Below are positions 1 through 8,568 of a DNA stretch of 64,000 nt, piece after piece. Position numbers and translations under genes: made by a program. Every line of letters begins with the position of its first letter. Position 1 is the stretch's first letter. This DNA comes from JBDHWG01 sp046328505 (GTDB taxonomy: Bacteria; Chloroflexota; Anaerolineae; Epilineales; JAHCIE01): positions 868,001 through 932,000 of the forward strand of contig JAXLWL010000003.1 of NCBI GenBank assembly GCA_046328505.1, read 5' to 3'. Under the pieces are notes generated by a model, which was given only the letters and a program-made list of their open reading frames with translations, did not search any database and was not told the DNA's origin.

Positions 1-1
1 C

Positions 2-2116
2 GTACGCGCTGCCCTGCGCCTCGGCCGCAGTGTCGCCGCCACCGACTTCAACCCGGTCCAGACGCTCGCCGCGCGCGCCGCCGCCGCCCCACCGGCGACA
101 CAGACGCTCGGCCGAGCGACACTGCGCCTGTCCGAAGTCGCCAAGGTCGACCGCCCGCTGCACGAGCACATCCAGAGCCTCTACCTGACGCGCTGCCCGG
201 AGTGTCGCGCCGACACGCCCGCCGAATCCTTCACCTGGGACAACGCCGCCGGCGTCCCGACGCGCAAGACGCTCACGTGCGTTCACTGCGGCTGGCGCGG
301 CTCCCACATCGCCGATGCGGACGACATCGCCCGCGCTACCGAGCTGGAGCCGCTGAGCCTGAGCTACTGGCACCTCGTCGAGCGGCTCGCCGACCCGGCT
401 GAGGCTTTGCGCCCGCTCGCCGAGCGCATCGTCGGCCTGTACACGCCGCGCGCCCAGCGCGCCCTCGCCGACCTGCTGCGCCACCTGGAGCACCTGGACC
501 TCTCGCCCGACGAGAGCGAGGCGCTGCGCATGGTGCTCCTCGGCTGCCTCGACGCCTGTTCCTCCCTCAACGCCGCACCGTGGGATAGCGCCGCCCCGCG
601 GCGCCTGGAGCCGCCGCGCCGCTACGTCGAGCTGAACGTCTGGCACGCTTTCGAGACCATCGCCGCCAGCCTGCGCGACGAGCCGCTCGCCCCCGATGCC
701 GAGTGGGTCGCCGAGCCGCGCCTTATTCAGACCGGCGCAGCCCTGCCGTACGTATTCCTCGGTCGCCTCCAGGCGCGCCCGCTCGCCGAGAGCCTGGCCG
801 GCCGCGGCGCGCTCATCGTCGGTGCGCCGCCGCGCACGTCATCCGTCTTCTGGACGCTGTCGTGGGCCTGGGCGAGCTGGCTGTGGAGCCGGCGGGCCGC
901 GGCCGGCCTGCGCCCCCTGGCCGACACAGCCGTCAGCCTCGACTGGTACACCGGCGCGCTGGGGGCAACCCTCGCCGGCCTGCGGGCGGCGCTACGCGCA
1001 GACGGACGCCTGGCGCTGCGCTGGGCCGGCGACCACACCATCCTTTCCACCGTCCACGTCGCCGCGGCGGGCGCGGGCTACCGGCTCTCTGACGCCGTGT
1101 TCCGCCTCCCTCGGCTGGGAGCGCGATGGCTCGAAGCCCAGGTCGTCTGTGAGAAGCTGCCGCAGCGCCCGGCAAGGAGCGGCGCGGAGCAGGCGGGAGC
1201 GTTGGGCAAGACCGTTCAAGAAGCGGCCGCGGCGCTCGCCCCCGGCCTCATCGTAGAGCGCGGCGAGCCGCTAGGGATCGAGAGCATTATGCCGGCCGCC
1301 TTCGCCGCGGTCCACCACTCGGGGGCGCTCGCCGAGGCCGTGGGCATCTGGGGAGACACATCCCAGGCGGCCGAGTTCATTCGCGGGCGCGTGTTCGATG
1401 CGCTTGCCGACGATGACACCGGGCTGACGCGCCTGCCGGATGGGCGCTACTGGACGGACGCGGCGAGCGAGACCGCGCCGCTGAGCGAGCGGGTCGAGGA
1501 GACGGTGATCCGCGGCCTGGCGCGCACCCGAAACCCCGACGAAGATAGCCGCGCCCTGCCCGTCGCCGAAGTCTACGCCGCGCTGCCGGGCGTCGTCGCT
1601 CCCGATAACGAGATGGTTCGCCTCAGCCTGGAGACCCACGCTCACGAGGTTGCCCCCGGCATGTGGGCTGCCCACGCCTCAGCCGAACCGCTGCGCCACG
1701 CCGTCGGCGACCTCGTCACCCTCGGCGAGGCGCTGGGCTACACCGTCCAATTTCCGATGCCGTGGTCCGTCGACGAGCGGACTGCCCTGGCCCCGGCCGA
1801 GATCGTCTGGTTTGCGGGCGGCCGTCCGGCGACCCGCTTTCTTCTCCAGGACGGCGCTCTCCTCGCGGCTCACCTGTCGCCCCCGTATGCCGTGCCGCAT
1901 CTCCTCGTCATTCCGGCCGCCGCCGCGCGCCTCGCCGCTCTGAAGCTGGACCGCGCTCCTCACCTACAGGCGCGCCTCGACAGCGCCGGCTGGGAGATCA
2001 TCGTGGCCGAACGCCTCCATCGCTGGCTGGGTACGTCGCCCGACCCCGAGGCGTGGCGAGAGATTGTCGGCCTTCAAGAGACTCCCACCGACGGGCAGCT
2101 TCGCCTGTTCACATAA
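2..2116 (+). CDS. DNA methylase-like protein, C-terminal part (5' end outside window), probably inactive
   Basis: The reading frame is open from the first bases of the window, so the gene starts upstream; about 704 codons are visible. The first residues (RLGRSVAATDFNPV) resemble the cofactor-site segment of adenine-specific DNA methylases of the COG1743/DUF1156 type. Two Cys-x2-Cys pairs at 194-205 and 278-289 form a zinc ribbon, as in that family. At 821-835 the place of the catalytic D/N-PP-Y motif is taken by GAPPR, followed by a tryptophan-rich stretch that still matches the family pattern around the motif. The fold looks kept while the catalytic motif is lost. Family assignment is by pattern only. 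The protein could act in DNA binding or be a decaying relic; no restriction partner is visible downstream. Confidence 0.55.
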   Translation, partial: VRAALRLGRSVAATDFNPVQTLAARAAAAPPATQTLGRATLRLSEVAKVDRPLHEHIQSLYLTRCPECRADTPAESFTWDNAAGVPTRKTLTCVHCGWRGSHIADADDIARATELEPLSLSYWHLVERLADPAEALRPLAERIVGLYTPRAQRALADLLRHLEHLDLSPDESEALRMVLLGCLDACSSLNAAPWDSAAPRRLEPPRRYVELNVWHAFETIAASLRDEPLAPDAEWVAEPRLIQTGAALPYVFLGRLQARPLAESLAGRGALIVGAPPRTSSVFWTLSWAWASWLWSRRAAAGLRPLADTAVSLDWYTGALGATLAGLRAALRADGRLALRWAGDHTILSTVHVAAAGAGYRLSDAVFRLPRLGARWLEAQVVCEKLPQRPARSGAEQAGALGKTVQEAAAALAPGLIVERGEPLGIESIMPAAFAAVHHSGALAEAVGIWGDTSQAAEFIRGRVFDALADDDTGLTRLPDGRYWTDAASETAPLSERVEETVIRGLARTRNPDEDSRALPVAEVYAALPGVVAPDNEMVRLSLETHAHEVAPGMWAAHASAEPLRHAVGDLVTLGEALGYTVQFPMPWSVDERTALAPAEIVWFAGGRPATRFLLQDGALLAAHLSPPYAVPHLLVIPAAAARLAALKLDRAPHLQARLDSAGWEIIVAERLHRWLGTSPDPEAWREIVGLQETPTDGQLRLFT

Positions 2117-2224
2117 TTATTCACGCATAATTCATATTTCACGCGCCTCCGGTTGTGCAGCTCAGGTGCCTTTGCCGTTATAGATAGTGCAGGGGGACTT
2201 CAACCGTTTCCTCAAGGAGGCCGT

Positions 2225-3502
2225 ATGCGTGCGAAGCTTGGTGTACTGTTTGCATTAGCGCTTGCCCTGCTGGTGGGGTGGCAGGCCTACTCTGCCGCGG
2301 CAGCCCCGACAGGTCAGTCCGGCGACGCGATGCGCGGCAAGTACCTCGTCAATGTCGCGGGATGCTGGGGGTGTCACGGCCAGAATCTGGCCGGCTACCG
2401 CGAGGGTGGCGCGCAAGAGCAGCCCGAGTCGGCGCCGTATGGACAGGCTTTCGGCGGTCCGTTCGGCCTCGTGACAGCGAAGAATCTGACGCCGGACCAG
2501 GAGACCGGCCTCGGCAAGTGGAGCGACGCAGACATCGAGAAGGCGCTGCGCGAGGGCAAGACGCCGGAGGGCGAGCAGCTCTACCCGATCATGCCCTACG
2601 CGAACTACGCCGGGCTCTCCGACCAGGACATGCGCGACCTTATCGCCTACCTGCGCAGTGTGCCGGCTGTGAGCAACGCCGTTCCCGAGAACAAGCTCAA
2701 CGGCCCGGTGCCCCCGGCCCCGCCGGCGCGTCCCTATCCTCAGACGGCTCCAACGACGGGCACGGCGCGGGGTGAGTACCTTGTGCTGAACGTGGCCGGC
2801 TGCGGCGACTGCCATACCACGACAGGCGCGAACGGCGCGCCGGACCGCACGAAGTTCCTCGCCGGTAACGCCGTGCCTACCTCCAAGGGTTACCAGCTCG
2901 CGTGGAACCTGACGCCGGATCAGAAGACCGGGCTTGGCTCGTGGACGGCGCAGCAGATCGCGACGGAGCTGAAGACGGGCCAGCGGCCCAACAAAGGTCC
3001 CGTGACGGGGCTAATGGCCGAAGTCGTCGGTGTCGGCCACCCGGCGTTCGAGGGGTTTGGCTTCAGCCAGATGAATGACCCCGACGCTCTCGCCATTGGG
3101 CAGTATCTCAAGACAATTCCGCCGGTCGAGAACGTGCCCGCCCCGCCGCCGGGCGCTCCCCTAGCGCCGGTCAGCAACGTCGCGGCGGCGCAAGCTACGG
3201 CTGCCCCGACGGCACAGGCCACGATCAACAAGCCGGCGGTGGCGGCCACCGCCGTTGCGGCCGGCGCTCAGTCGGGCGCTGCCGCGCAGCCAGCCGCGAC
3301 GGCGACGACGGCTCCTCAGCCGGCCGCGACGACAGCCGCCGCTGCCGCCGTCGAACCAGCCGCGACCGCAACGGCGCCGCCGGCGCCACAGACGATGCCT
3401 GTCACTGGTGACCTGCCGACGGCTATGACGGAGGTTGTTCTCGGCCTGGGCGCGGCGCTTGGCATCCTGGGCGTCGCCTGGCATCGCTTCCGCATGCGGT
3501 AA
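2225..3502 (+). CDS. Secreted diheme cytochrome c with C-terminal membrane or wall anchor
   Basis: The 425-residue protein is probably an exported electron carrier. ATG at 2225 is chosen because AAGGAGG lies just upstream, and an N-terminal hydrophobic signal segment follows (residues 5-18, then an Ala-rich cleavage region). Two cytochrome c domains each carry one heme site: CWGCH at residues 47-51 and CGDCH at 193-197. The first domain has the NLTPD and YPIMPY motifs usual in cytochrome subunits of membrane-bound alcohol or gluconate dehydrogenases, with Met as the likely ligand. A long Ala/Thr/Pro linker leads to MPVTG, a hydrophobic helix and a basic tail (WHRFRMR), which looks like a sortase-type or plain membrane anchor. 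No dehydrogenase is adjacent; the GMC oxidoreductase at 62-63.7 kb is a possible but unproven partner. Confidence 0.8.
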   Translation: MRAKLGVLFALALALLVGWQAYSAAAAPTGQSGDAMRGKYLVNVAGCWGCHGQNLAGYREGGAQEQPESAPYGQAFGGPFGLVTAKNLTPDQETGLGKWSDADIEKALREGKTPEGEQLYPIMPYANYAGLSDQDMRDLIAYLRSVPAVSNAVPENKLNGPVPPAPPARPYPQTAPTTGTARGEYLVLNVAGCGDCHTTTGANGAPDRTKFLAGNAVPTSKGYQLAWNLTPDQKTGLGSWTAQQIATELKTGQRPNKGPVTGLMAEVVGVGHPAFEGFGFSQMNDPDALAIGQYLKTIPPVENVPAPPPGAPLAPVSNVAAAQATAAPTAQATINKPAVAATAVAAGAQSGAAAQPAATATTAPQPAATTAAAAAVEPAATATAPPAPQTMPVTGDLPTAMTEVVLGLGAALGILGVAWHRFRMR

Positions 3503-3546
3503 TTGGCCGCGTGTCAGGCTATCCTGGCCAGGTAGGGGCTAACGAT

Positions 3547-3598
3547 GTAGGGGCGGGTTTGAAACCCGCCCCTGCTGATTCCAAACCCCGCCCCTACC
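3547..3598. repeat. Palindromic repeat, family A (GTAGGGGCGGG type), one copy plus an inverted half copy
   Basis: A 29-base near-palindrome (arms GTAGGGGCGGGTTT and AAACCCGCCCCTGC) is followed by a half copy ending CCCCGCCCCTACC. The same element recurs at 46661-46689, 49764-49792 and 50019-50047, where it is translated. This is the intergenic copy, between the cytochrome gene and the glpF leader. Confidence 0.85.
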
Positions 3599-3670
3599 GA
3601 TTCCAGTGGAGGCGGGGGTGTTTGAAATCGTTCACCAAACGAACAGGTTTTGACCAAATTGGAATTGATT

Positions 3671-3678
3671 AAACGTTT
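3671..3678. promoter_or_regulatory. Possible operator upstream of the glpF promoter
   Basis: The 8-base palindrome AAACGTTT with a central CG lies about 30 bases upstream of the -35 box, and an interrupted inverted pair GTTC/GAAC lies at about 3630-3644. The centre resembles LacI-family sites. No regulator gene is in the window, so this is a weak call. Confidence 0.25.
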
Positions 3679-3709
3679 GCGTGAAGTGCGAAATAACTCA
3701 TCAAACCAC

Positions 3710-3738
3710 TTGACATGCGTTTTGAAGGGCGATATACT
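3710..3738 (+). promoter_or_regulatory. Sigma-70-type promoter of the glp/dha operon
   Basis: A perfect -35 box TTGACA (3710-3715) is separated by 17 bases from TATACT (3733-3738). This is the best consensus promoter I found in the window. Transcription would start near 3745, leaving a leader of about 350 bases before glpF. Confidence 0.7.
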
Positions 3739-3744
3739 GTGTAA

Positions 3745-3911
3745 TGGTTGTGGCGCAGGAGCCACACCCTGCACTCTTGCCCCCTGGCGTAGCATTAGCC
3801 GATCAAGTCTCAAGCCTGCAGTACCGCGATGTTTAGCGAGAAGGGGAGCTGCCTCAAGTCGTAAGTCAACGCCCGCCGATATGGTTTCGGATGTGGAGTT
3901 GGCTTTTTTTT
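3745..3911 (+). ncRNA. Structured leader RNA ending in an intrinsic terminator (candidate attenuator or small RNA)
   Basis: Downstream of the consensus promoter the RNA can form a hairpin at 3746-3768 (GTGGC/GCCAC core) and a longer stem at 3769-3779 with 3811-3821 (CTGCA and CTTG paired with CAAG and TGCAG) that encloses a GGC/GCC hairpin. It ends in a stem (GTCAAC 3865-3870 with GTTGGC 3898-3903) followed by eight T. That layout suits a cis-acting attenuator for glpF or a separate small RNA. I could not match it to a known riboswitch class. A weak second promoter (TTGTCA 3940, 17 bases, TACTGA 3963) could serve glpF independently. Confidence 0.4.
3865..3911 (+). terminator. Intrinsic terminator inside the glpF leader
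   Basis: The stem GTCAAC/GTTGGC (with one G-U pair and an inner CCGA/TCGG hairpin) is followed directly by eight T residues at 3904-3911. It lies 184 bases before the glpF start, so it probably regulates read-through. Confidence 0.5.
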
Positions 3912-4094
3912 GTCTTTATGCCGCACCACAGCTGCCCGCTTGTCACCGGCTTGATCTGCCCCTACTGAAAGGAGACGCCTACTGTCACAAACCAGCCCGC
4001 GCACAGTGAACACCGTCTGAGGCGGCCGTTCACACCACCCTTCGGACAGACTGGATTTATCGTCTTCCATCACATCTCGAAGGAGAGAAAAACT

Positions 4095-4835
4095 ATGTCA
4101 CCTTATCTCGCCGAAGCCATCGGCACAATGATCCTGATCCTCCTCGGCGACGGTGTTGTCGCTAACGTCGTTCTCAACAAGACCAAGGGCAACAACTCCG
4201 GCTGGATCGTGATCACGACGGCCTGGGCTATGGCCGTGTTCGCGGGCGTGTCCGCCGTCGGTCGCATCTCGGGCGCGCACCTGAACCCGGCGGTCAGCAT
4301 CGGCCTTGCCACGGCAGGCAGCTTCCCCTGGTCCCAGGTTCCCGGCTACATCATCGGCCAGTTCATCGGCGCCATGATCGGCGCTATCCTGGTCTGGATT
4401 GCCTACCACCAGTTCTGGGCTGAGACCCCGGATGGCGGCGCCAAGCTCGCCGTCTTCTCGACTGGCCCGGCCGTCCGCGGCCCCGTCTGGAACCTGCTCA
4501 CTGAGATCATCGGCACATTCATGCTGCTCTTCGGCGTCTTCACATTCAAGGCCTCGACGATTGGCGGCAGCGCCAACCCGGCGTCCCTCGATATGGGCGC
4601 GCTCGGCGCTCTGCCGGTCGCATTCCTGGTGTGGGCGATCGGTATGTCCCTCGGTGGCCCGACCGGCTACGCCATCAACCCCGCCCGCGACCTTGGCCCG
4701 CGCATCATTCATGCTATCCTGCCTATCCCGAACAAGGGCGGCAGTGACTGGGGCTACTCGTGGATCCCGGTCGTCGGCCCGGTCATCGGCGCCGTCATCG
4801 CCGCTCTGCTCTGGGTCGCTCTCGGCAAGTTCTAA
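4095..4835 (+). CDS. glpF: Glycerol facilitator (aquaglyceroporin, MIP family)
   Basis: The 246-residue membrane channel carries glycerol and similar small polyols across the inner membrane. Both NPA boxes are present: GAHLNPAVS (N64-A66) and INPARDLGPR (N195-A197). Asp199 after the second box is the residue that marks glycerol channels rather than pure water channels. Length and the hydrophobic segments fit the family. ATG at 4095 follows AAGGAG at 4080-4085. It is the first gene of a plus-strand run with dhaK, dhaL and glpK, which supports a role in glycerol uptake. Confidence 0.93.
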   Translation: MSPYLAEAIGTMILILLGDGVVANVVLNKTKGNNSGWIVITTAWAMAVFAGVSAVGRISGAHLNPAVSIGLATAGSFPWSQVPGYIIGQFIGAMIGAILVWIAYHQFWAETPDGGAKLAVFSTGPAVRGPVWNLLTEIIGTFMLLFGVFTFKASTIGGSANPASLDMGALGALPVAFLVWAIGMSLGGPTGYAINPARDLGPRIIHAILPIPNKGGSDWGYSWIPVVGPVIGAVIAALLWVALGKF

Positions 4836-4857
4836 ATTCGTTGTTCGTGTAGCGTTG

Positions 4858-4897
4858 CCTGGCCTCGATCAGCACGCGAAAATCGTTCGAGGCCAGG
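4858..4897 (+). terminator. Strong hairpin between glpF and dhaK
   Basis: Perfect 11-base inverted repeat CCTGGCCTCGA (4858-4868) and TCGAGGCCAGG (4887-4897) followed by TTTCGTGT. The T-run is poor, so it may be a partial terminator or an mRNA-processing hairpin that sets glpF apart from dhaKL. Confidence 0.5.
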
Positions 4898-5021
4898 TTT
4901 CGTGTGTCGCTCATCTGAGATCTCTGTCCAGTGTCCGTGTGGTGATGTGTCCGCGGTGGAATTCTGTGTGACAGTTGCGTACCCTGCCCCGTCGGGGCGA
5001 AGAAAAACCAAGGAGGTTCAC

Positions 5022-6023
5022 TTGAAGAAGCTAATCAACGATCCCGAGCAAGTCGTACGCGAGGAATTGGAAGGTGTCGCCCTCGCCCACGGCGACCTCG
5101 TTAAAGTCAGCTACGATCCCAACTTCGTGTACCGCGCTGATGCGCCGGTGCAGGGCAAGGTGGCGGTCATTTCCGGCGGCGGCAGCGGCCACGAGCCGAT
5201 GCACGGCGGCTTCGTCGGCTACGGTATGCTCGACGCGGCTTGCCCGGGCGCCGTCTTCACCTCCCCGACCCCGGACCAGATGTACGAAGCAGCCAAGAAG
5301 GTCGATGGCGGCGCCGGCATCCTGTACATTGTCAAGAACTACACCGGCGACGTGATGAACTTCGAGATGGCCGCCGACCTGCTGAAGGGCGAGGACATTC
5401 CCGTCGAGAGCGTTCTGGTCGACGACGACGTCGCCGTGCAGAACAGCACCTGGACGGCTGGCCGCCGCGGCGTCGGCACGACCGTGCTCATGGAGAAGAT
5501 CGTTGGTGGCGCGGCCGAGGCCGGCTACTCCCTGGAGAAGCTCGCCGAGCTGGCACGCAAGGTCAACGCCAACGGCCGCAGCATGGGCATGGCGCTCACC
5601 TCCTGCACCGTTCCCCATGTCGGCAAGCCGACCTTCGATCTGGGCGAGGACGAGATGGAAATCGGCATCGGCATCCACGGCGAGCCGGGCCGCACGCGCA
5701 TGAAGTTGCAGCCTGCGGACCAGATCGTGGAGATGCTGGTCGAGCCCATCGTCAGCGACCTGCCCTTCCAGAGCGGCGACAACGTGCTGGCCTTCATCAA
5801 CAGCATGGGCGGCACGCCGCTGGTCGAGCTGTACATCGTCTATCGCAAGGTGGCCGAGATTCTCAAGGGCAAGGGTATCAACATCACCCGCAGCCTCGTC
5901 GGCCCCTACATCACCTCGCTCGAGATGGCCGGCGCGTCCGTCACGCTGCTCAAGCTCGACGACGAGATGACCAAGTTCTGGGATGCGCCGGTTCAGACGC
6001 CGGGGCTGCGCTGGGGAAGGTAG
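5022..6023 (+). CDS. dhaK: Dihydroxyacetone kinase, DHA-binding subunit DhaK
   Basis: DhaK binds dihydroxyacetone covalently and presents it for phosphorylation by DhaL. The TTG at 5022 is taken as start because AAGGAGG sits at 5010-5016 and the sequence from there (LKKLINDPEQVVREELEG) is the usual DhaK N-terminus, giving 333 residues. The glycine-rich SGGGSGHEP motif is near residue 47, and GIGIHGEPG supplies His219, equivalent to the substrate-linking histidine. It lies between glpF and dhaL, six bases from dhaL, in a clear kinase operon. The phosphodonor partner is encoded at 18.1-20.6 kb. Confidence 0.93.
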   Translation: MKKLINDPEQVVREELEGVALAHGDLVKVSYDPNFVYRADAPVQGKVAVISGGGSGHEPMHGGFVGYGMLDAACPGAVFTSPTPDQMYEAAKKVDGGAGILYIVKNYTGDVMNFEMAADLLKGEDIPVESVLVDDDVAVQNSTWTAGRRGVGTTVLMEKIVGGAAEAGYSLEKLAELARKVNANGRSMGMALTSCTVPHVGKPTFDLGEDEMEIGIGIHGEPGRTRMKLQPADQIVEMLVEPIVSDLPFQSGDNVLAFINSMGGTPLVELYIVYRKVAEILKGKGINITRSLVGPYITSLEMAGASVTLLKLDDEMTKFWDAPVQTPGLRWGR

Positions 6024-6029
6024 GCGAAC

Positions 6030-6656
6030 GTGGCGGTAGATAGGCAGCACGTTGTCGAGTGGATCCAGACGTACGCCGCCGTGGTCCGCGAGAACCGCGA
6101 CTATCTGACGCAGCTCGACGCTGCCATTGGTGACGCCGACCACGGGGCGAACATGGATCGCGGCTTCCAGGCAGTCCTGACCAAGCTGCCCACCGTCGCG
6201 GACAAAGATATCGGCGCTATCCTCAAGACCGTCGGTATGACCCTCGTCTCCACGGTCGGGGGAGCAGGCGGGCCGCTCTACGGCACCCTGTTCATGCAGG
6301 CGGGCCAGGCGGAAGCCGGCAAGTCCGAGATGACCGATCAGGACGTTGTCGCGATGTTCGAGGCCGCGCTGAAGGGCGTGATCGTCCGCGGCAAGGCCGA
6401 GGTCGGCGACAAGACTATGGTCGATACGCTCACCCCCGCTGTGAACGCGCTCAAGTCGGCTGTCGACGGCGGCGTGCCCATCAAGGACGCCCTTCAACAG
6501 GCGGCCGCGGCGGCGGAGGAGGGCATGAAGGGTACGATCCCGCTGGTTGCGCGCAAGGGGCGCGCCAGCTACCTGGGCGAGCGCAGCGCGGGCCACCAGG
6601 ACCCGGGCGCGACGTCGTCCTATCTGTTAGTCAAAACTGCAGCCGAGACGCTGTAA
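6030..6656 (+). CDS. dhaL: Dihydroxyacetone kinase, ADP-binding subunit DhaL
   Basis: DhaL holds the bound ADP cofactor that is rephosphorylated by DhaM and passes the phosphate to DHA on DhaK. The 208-residue protein shows AIGDADHGANM near residues 32-42, whose Asp35, Asp37 and His38 belong to the metal-nucleotide site, and the C-terminal GERSAGHQDPGA segment typical of DhaL. The GTG start follows six bases after the dhaK stop, so translation is probably coupled. As a PTS-type kinase it needs a DhaM donor, which fits the DhaM-HPr-EI fusion in the same region. Confidence 0.92.
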   Translation: MAVDRQHVVEWIQTYAAVVRENRDYLTQLDAAIGDADHGANMDRGFQAVLTKLPTVADKDIGAILKTVGMTLVSTVGGAGGPLYGTLFMQAGQAEAGKSEMTDQDVVAMFEAALKGVIVRGKAEVGDKTMVDTLTPAVNALKSAVDGGVPIKDALQQAAAAAEEGMKGTIPLVARKGRASYLGERSAGHQDPGATSSYLLVKTAAETL

Positions 6657-6718
6657 GCCCGCGGGCGGAGCAGCCGTTTGTCCCGCCCGCCATCACACAC
6701 CTCGCAAAGGAGCGAAGA

Positions 6719-8214
6719 ATGACCAAGTATGTAGGCGCTATCGACCAGGGAACCACTAGCACTCGCTTCATGATCTTCGATCATGCGGGCAAGGTCGTTG
6801 CCTTCGATCAGAAAGAGCACGAGCAGATCTACCCGAAGCCGGGTTGGGTCGAGCACAACCCCAAGGAAATCTGGCAGCGCACCCAGGAAGTGACCGCTGG
6901 CGCCCTCCAGAAGGCCGGCATCTCTGCCAGTGACCTCGCCGCCGTTGGTATCACCAACCAGCGCGAGACCACTGTTGTGTGGAACCGCAAGACCGGTGAG
7001 CCGTACTACAACGCCATCGTCTGGCAGGACACCCGCACCGCCGACCTGGTGAACAACTGGGCGAAGGACGGCGGCCAGGATCGCTTCCGCGACAAGGTCG
7101 GCCTCCCGCTGGCGACCTATTTCTCCGGCCGAAGATCACCTGGATGCTCCAGAACGTCCCAGGCCTCAAGGAAGCCGCTGCGGCCGGCGATGCCATCTTC
7201 GGCAACATCGACACCTTCGTAATCTGGTGGGTCACCGGCGGCCCAGAGGGCGGCGTGCACGTAACCGACGTCTCCAACGCCAGCCGCACCATGCTCATGA
7301 ACCTCAACACCCTCGACTGGGACCAGGACATGCTCGACGTGATGGGCGTGCCGCGGTCCATGCTGCCCAAGATTGTGCCCTCCAGCGCCGTCTACGGCTC
7401 GGCCAAGGGGATCCTCGGCGGCGTGCCCGTCTCGGGCGACCTGGGCGACCAGCAGGCGGCCCTCGTCGGCCAGACGTGCTACAGCCCTGGCGAAGCCAAG
7501 AACACCTACGGCACCGGCTGCTTCATGCTCCTGAACACCGGCACCGAGATCGTTCCCTCCAAGAGCGGCCTGCTCACCACCCTCGGCTACAAGATGGGTG
7601 ACGCGCCCGCCGTGTACGCCCTCGAAGGCTCCATCGCCATCACCGGCGCCCTCGTGCAGTGGCTGCGCGACAACCTCCAGATCATCTCCACCTCGCCCCA
7701 GGTGGAAGACCTGGCCAAGACCGTCGACGACAACGGCGGCATCTACTTCGTCCCCGCCTTCTCCGGTCTGTTCGCTCCCTACTGGCGCACGGACGCCCGC
7801 GGCGTCATCGTCGGCATGACCCGCTACGTCAACCGCGGCCACATCGCCCGCGCCGCCCTGGAGGCCACCGCCTTCCAGACCGCCGAGGTGCTCGAGGCGA
7901 TGGAGAAGGACTCCGGCGTGAAGCTGACCGCCCTCAAGGTCGACGGCGGCATGGTGTACAACAACACCCTGATGCAGTTCCAGTCCGACATCCTCGGCGT
8001 GCCCGTGATTCGGCCCCAGGTCGCGGAGACCACGGCCCTCGGCGCCGCCTATGCCGCCGGTCTCGCCGTCGGCTACTGGTCGAACCTGGAAGACCTGCGC
8101 CACAACTGGCAGGTCGACCACACCTGGCACCCGACCTTCGACGATGCCAAGCGCGCCGAGCTGCTGACCGAGTGGAAGAAGGCCGTCCAGCGCACCTTCG
8201 GCTGGGTCGGCTAA
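6719..8214 (+). pseudogene. glpK: Glycerol kinase, interrupted by a one-base frameshift
   Basis: GlpK phosphorylates glycerol to glycerol 3-phosphate. The N-terminal part (from ATG 6719, RBS AAAGGAG) has YVGAIDQGTTSTRFMIF and TNQRETTVVW, as in the FGGY family. The frame breaks at 7127-7131: after TYFSG, a missing C in GGCC(C)GAAG changes the expected PKITWMLQN into a wrong frame that stops at 7222. The rest, readable from about 7131 to 8214, continues the family sequence without a gap (GTGCFMLLNTG, DARGVIVGMTR). With the base restored the product would be about 498 residues, the normal length. Everything else is intact, so a sequencing or assembly error is as likely as a real mutation. Confidence 0.85.
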
Positions 8215-8237
8215 GAGACTGTCAAGGGATACGGAAT

Positions 8238-8299
8238 GGATAAACGGATACTCGTCATCGGAACCAAGTTCGCTTGATCGAATACCTGTCCGTTTATCC
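8238..8299. repeat. 11-base inverted repeat with 40-base loop after glpK
   Basis: GGATAAACGGA at 8238-8248 is mirrored exactly by TCCGTTTATCC at 8289-8299. It lies in the gap between glpK and the GlpA2 operon, upstream of the terminator. It could be an operator pair or the remnant of a small element; no function is assigned. Confidence 0.6.
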
Positions 8300-8332
8300 G
8301 AAACCCAACCGTTGCCAGTAGATATATGCCCC

Positions 8333-8367
8333 AACTCCCCCCTCTTGCGAGGGGGGAGTTGCTTTTT
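8333..8367 (+). terminator. Intrinsic terminator after glpK
   Basis: Perfect 12-base stem AACTCCCCCCTC with GAGGGGGGAGTT around a TTGC loop, followed by GCTTTTTA. It closes the glpF-dhaK-dhaL-glpK unit. The 200 bases that follow, up to 8568, contain only a weak TACAAT box near 8429 for the next operon. Confidence 0.85.
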
Positions 8368-8568
8368 ATGGTGCGATTCCTCTACCTGCGGGCAACGGAC
8401 TGACTCGCTCTCCATAACAATTTCGGCGTACAATGGATTCGACAATGATGTCCCACGGCCACTCCGGACGGGCAGCCGACAGGCTAGGCCCGGAATCGGG
8501 CTGCCCGAACCTCCGGACGCCCGGGTATGTGCGCGCCCACCTACCCGTTGGTTTGTGTGGAGGTGCAT

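Noticed and set aside
3841..3870. Purine-rich AAGGGGAGCTGCC in the glpF leader, similar to a segment of the yybP-ykoY manganese riboswitch
   Set aside because: Only one short loop is similar; the required second loop and the helices around it could not be found, and a manganese switch does not fit the context.
7117..8568. Long minus-strand open frame antisense to glpK (483 codons)
   Set aside because: It mirrors the codon structure of glpK, has no recognisable domain or start, and similar antisense frames occur opposite most GC-rich genes here.
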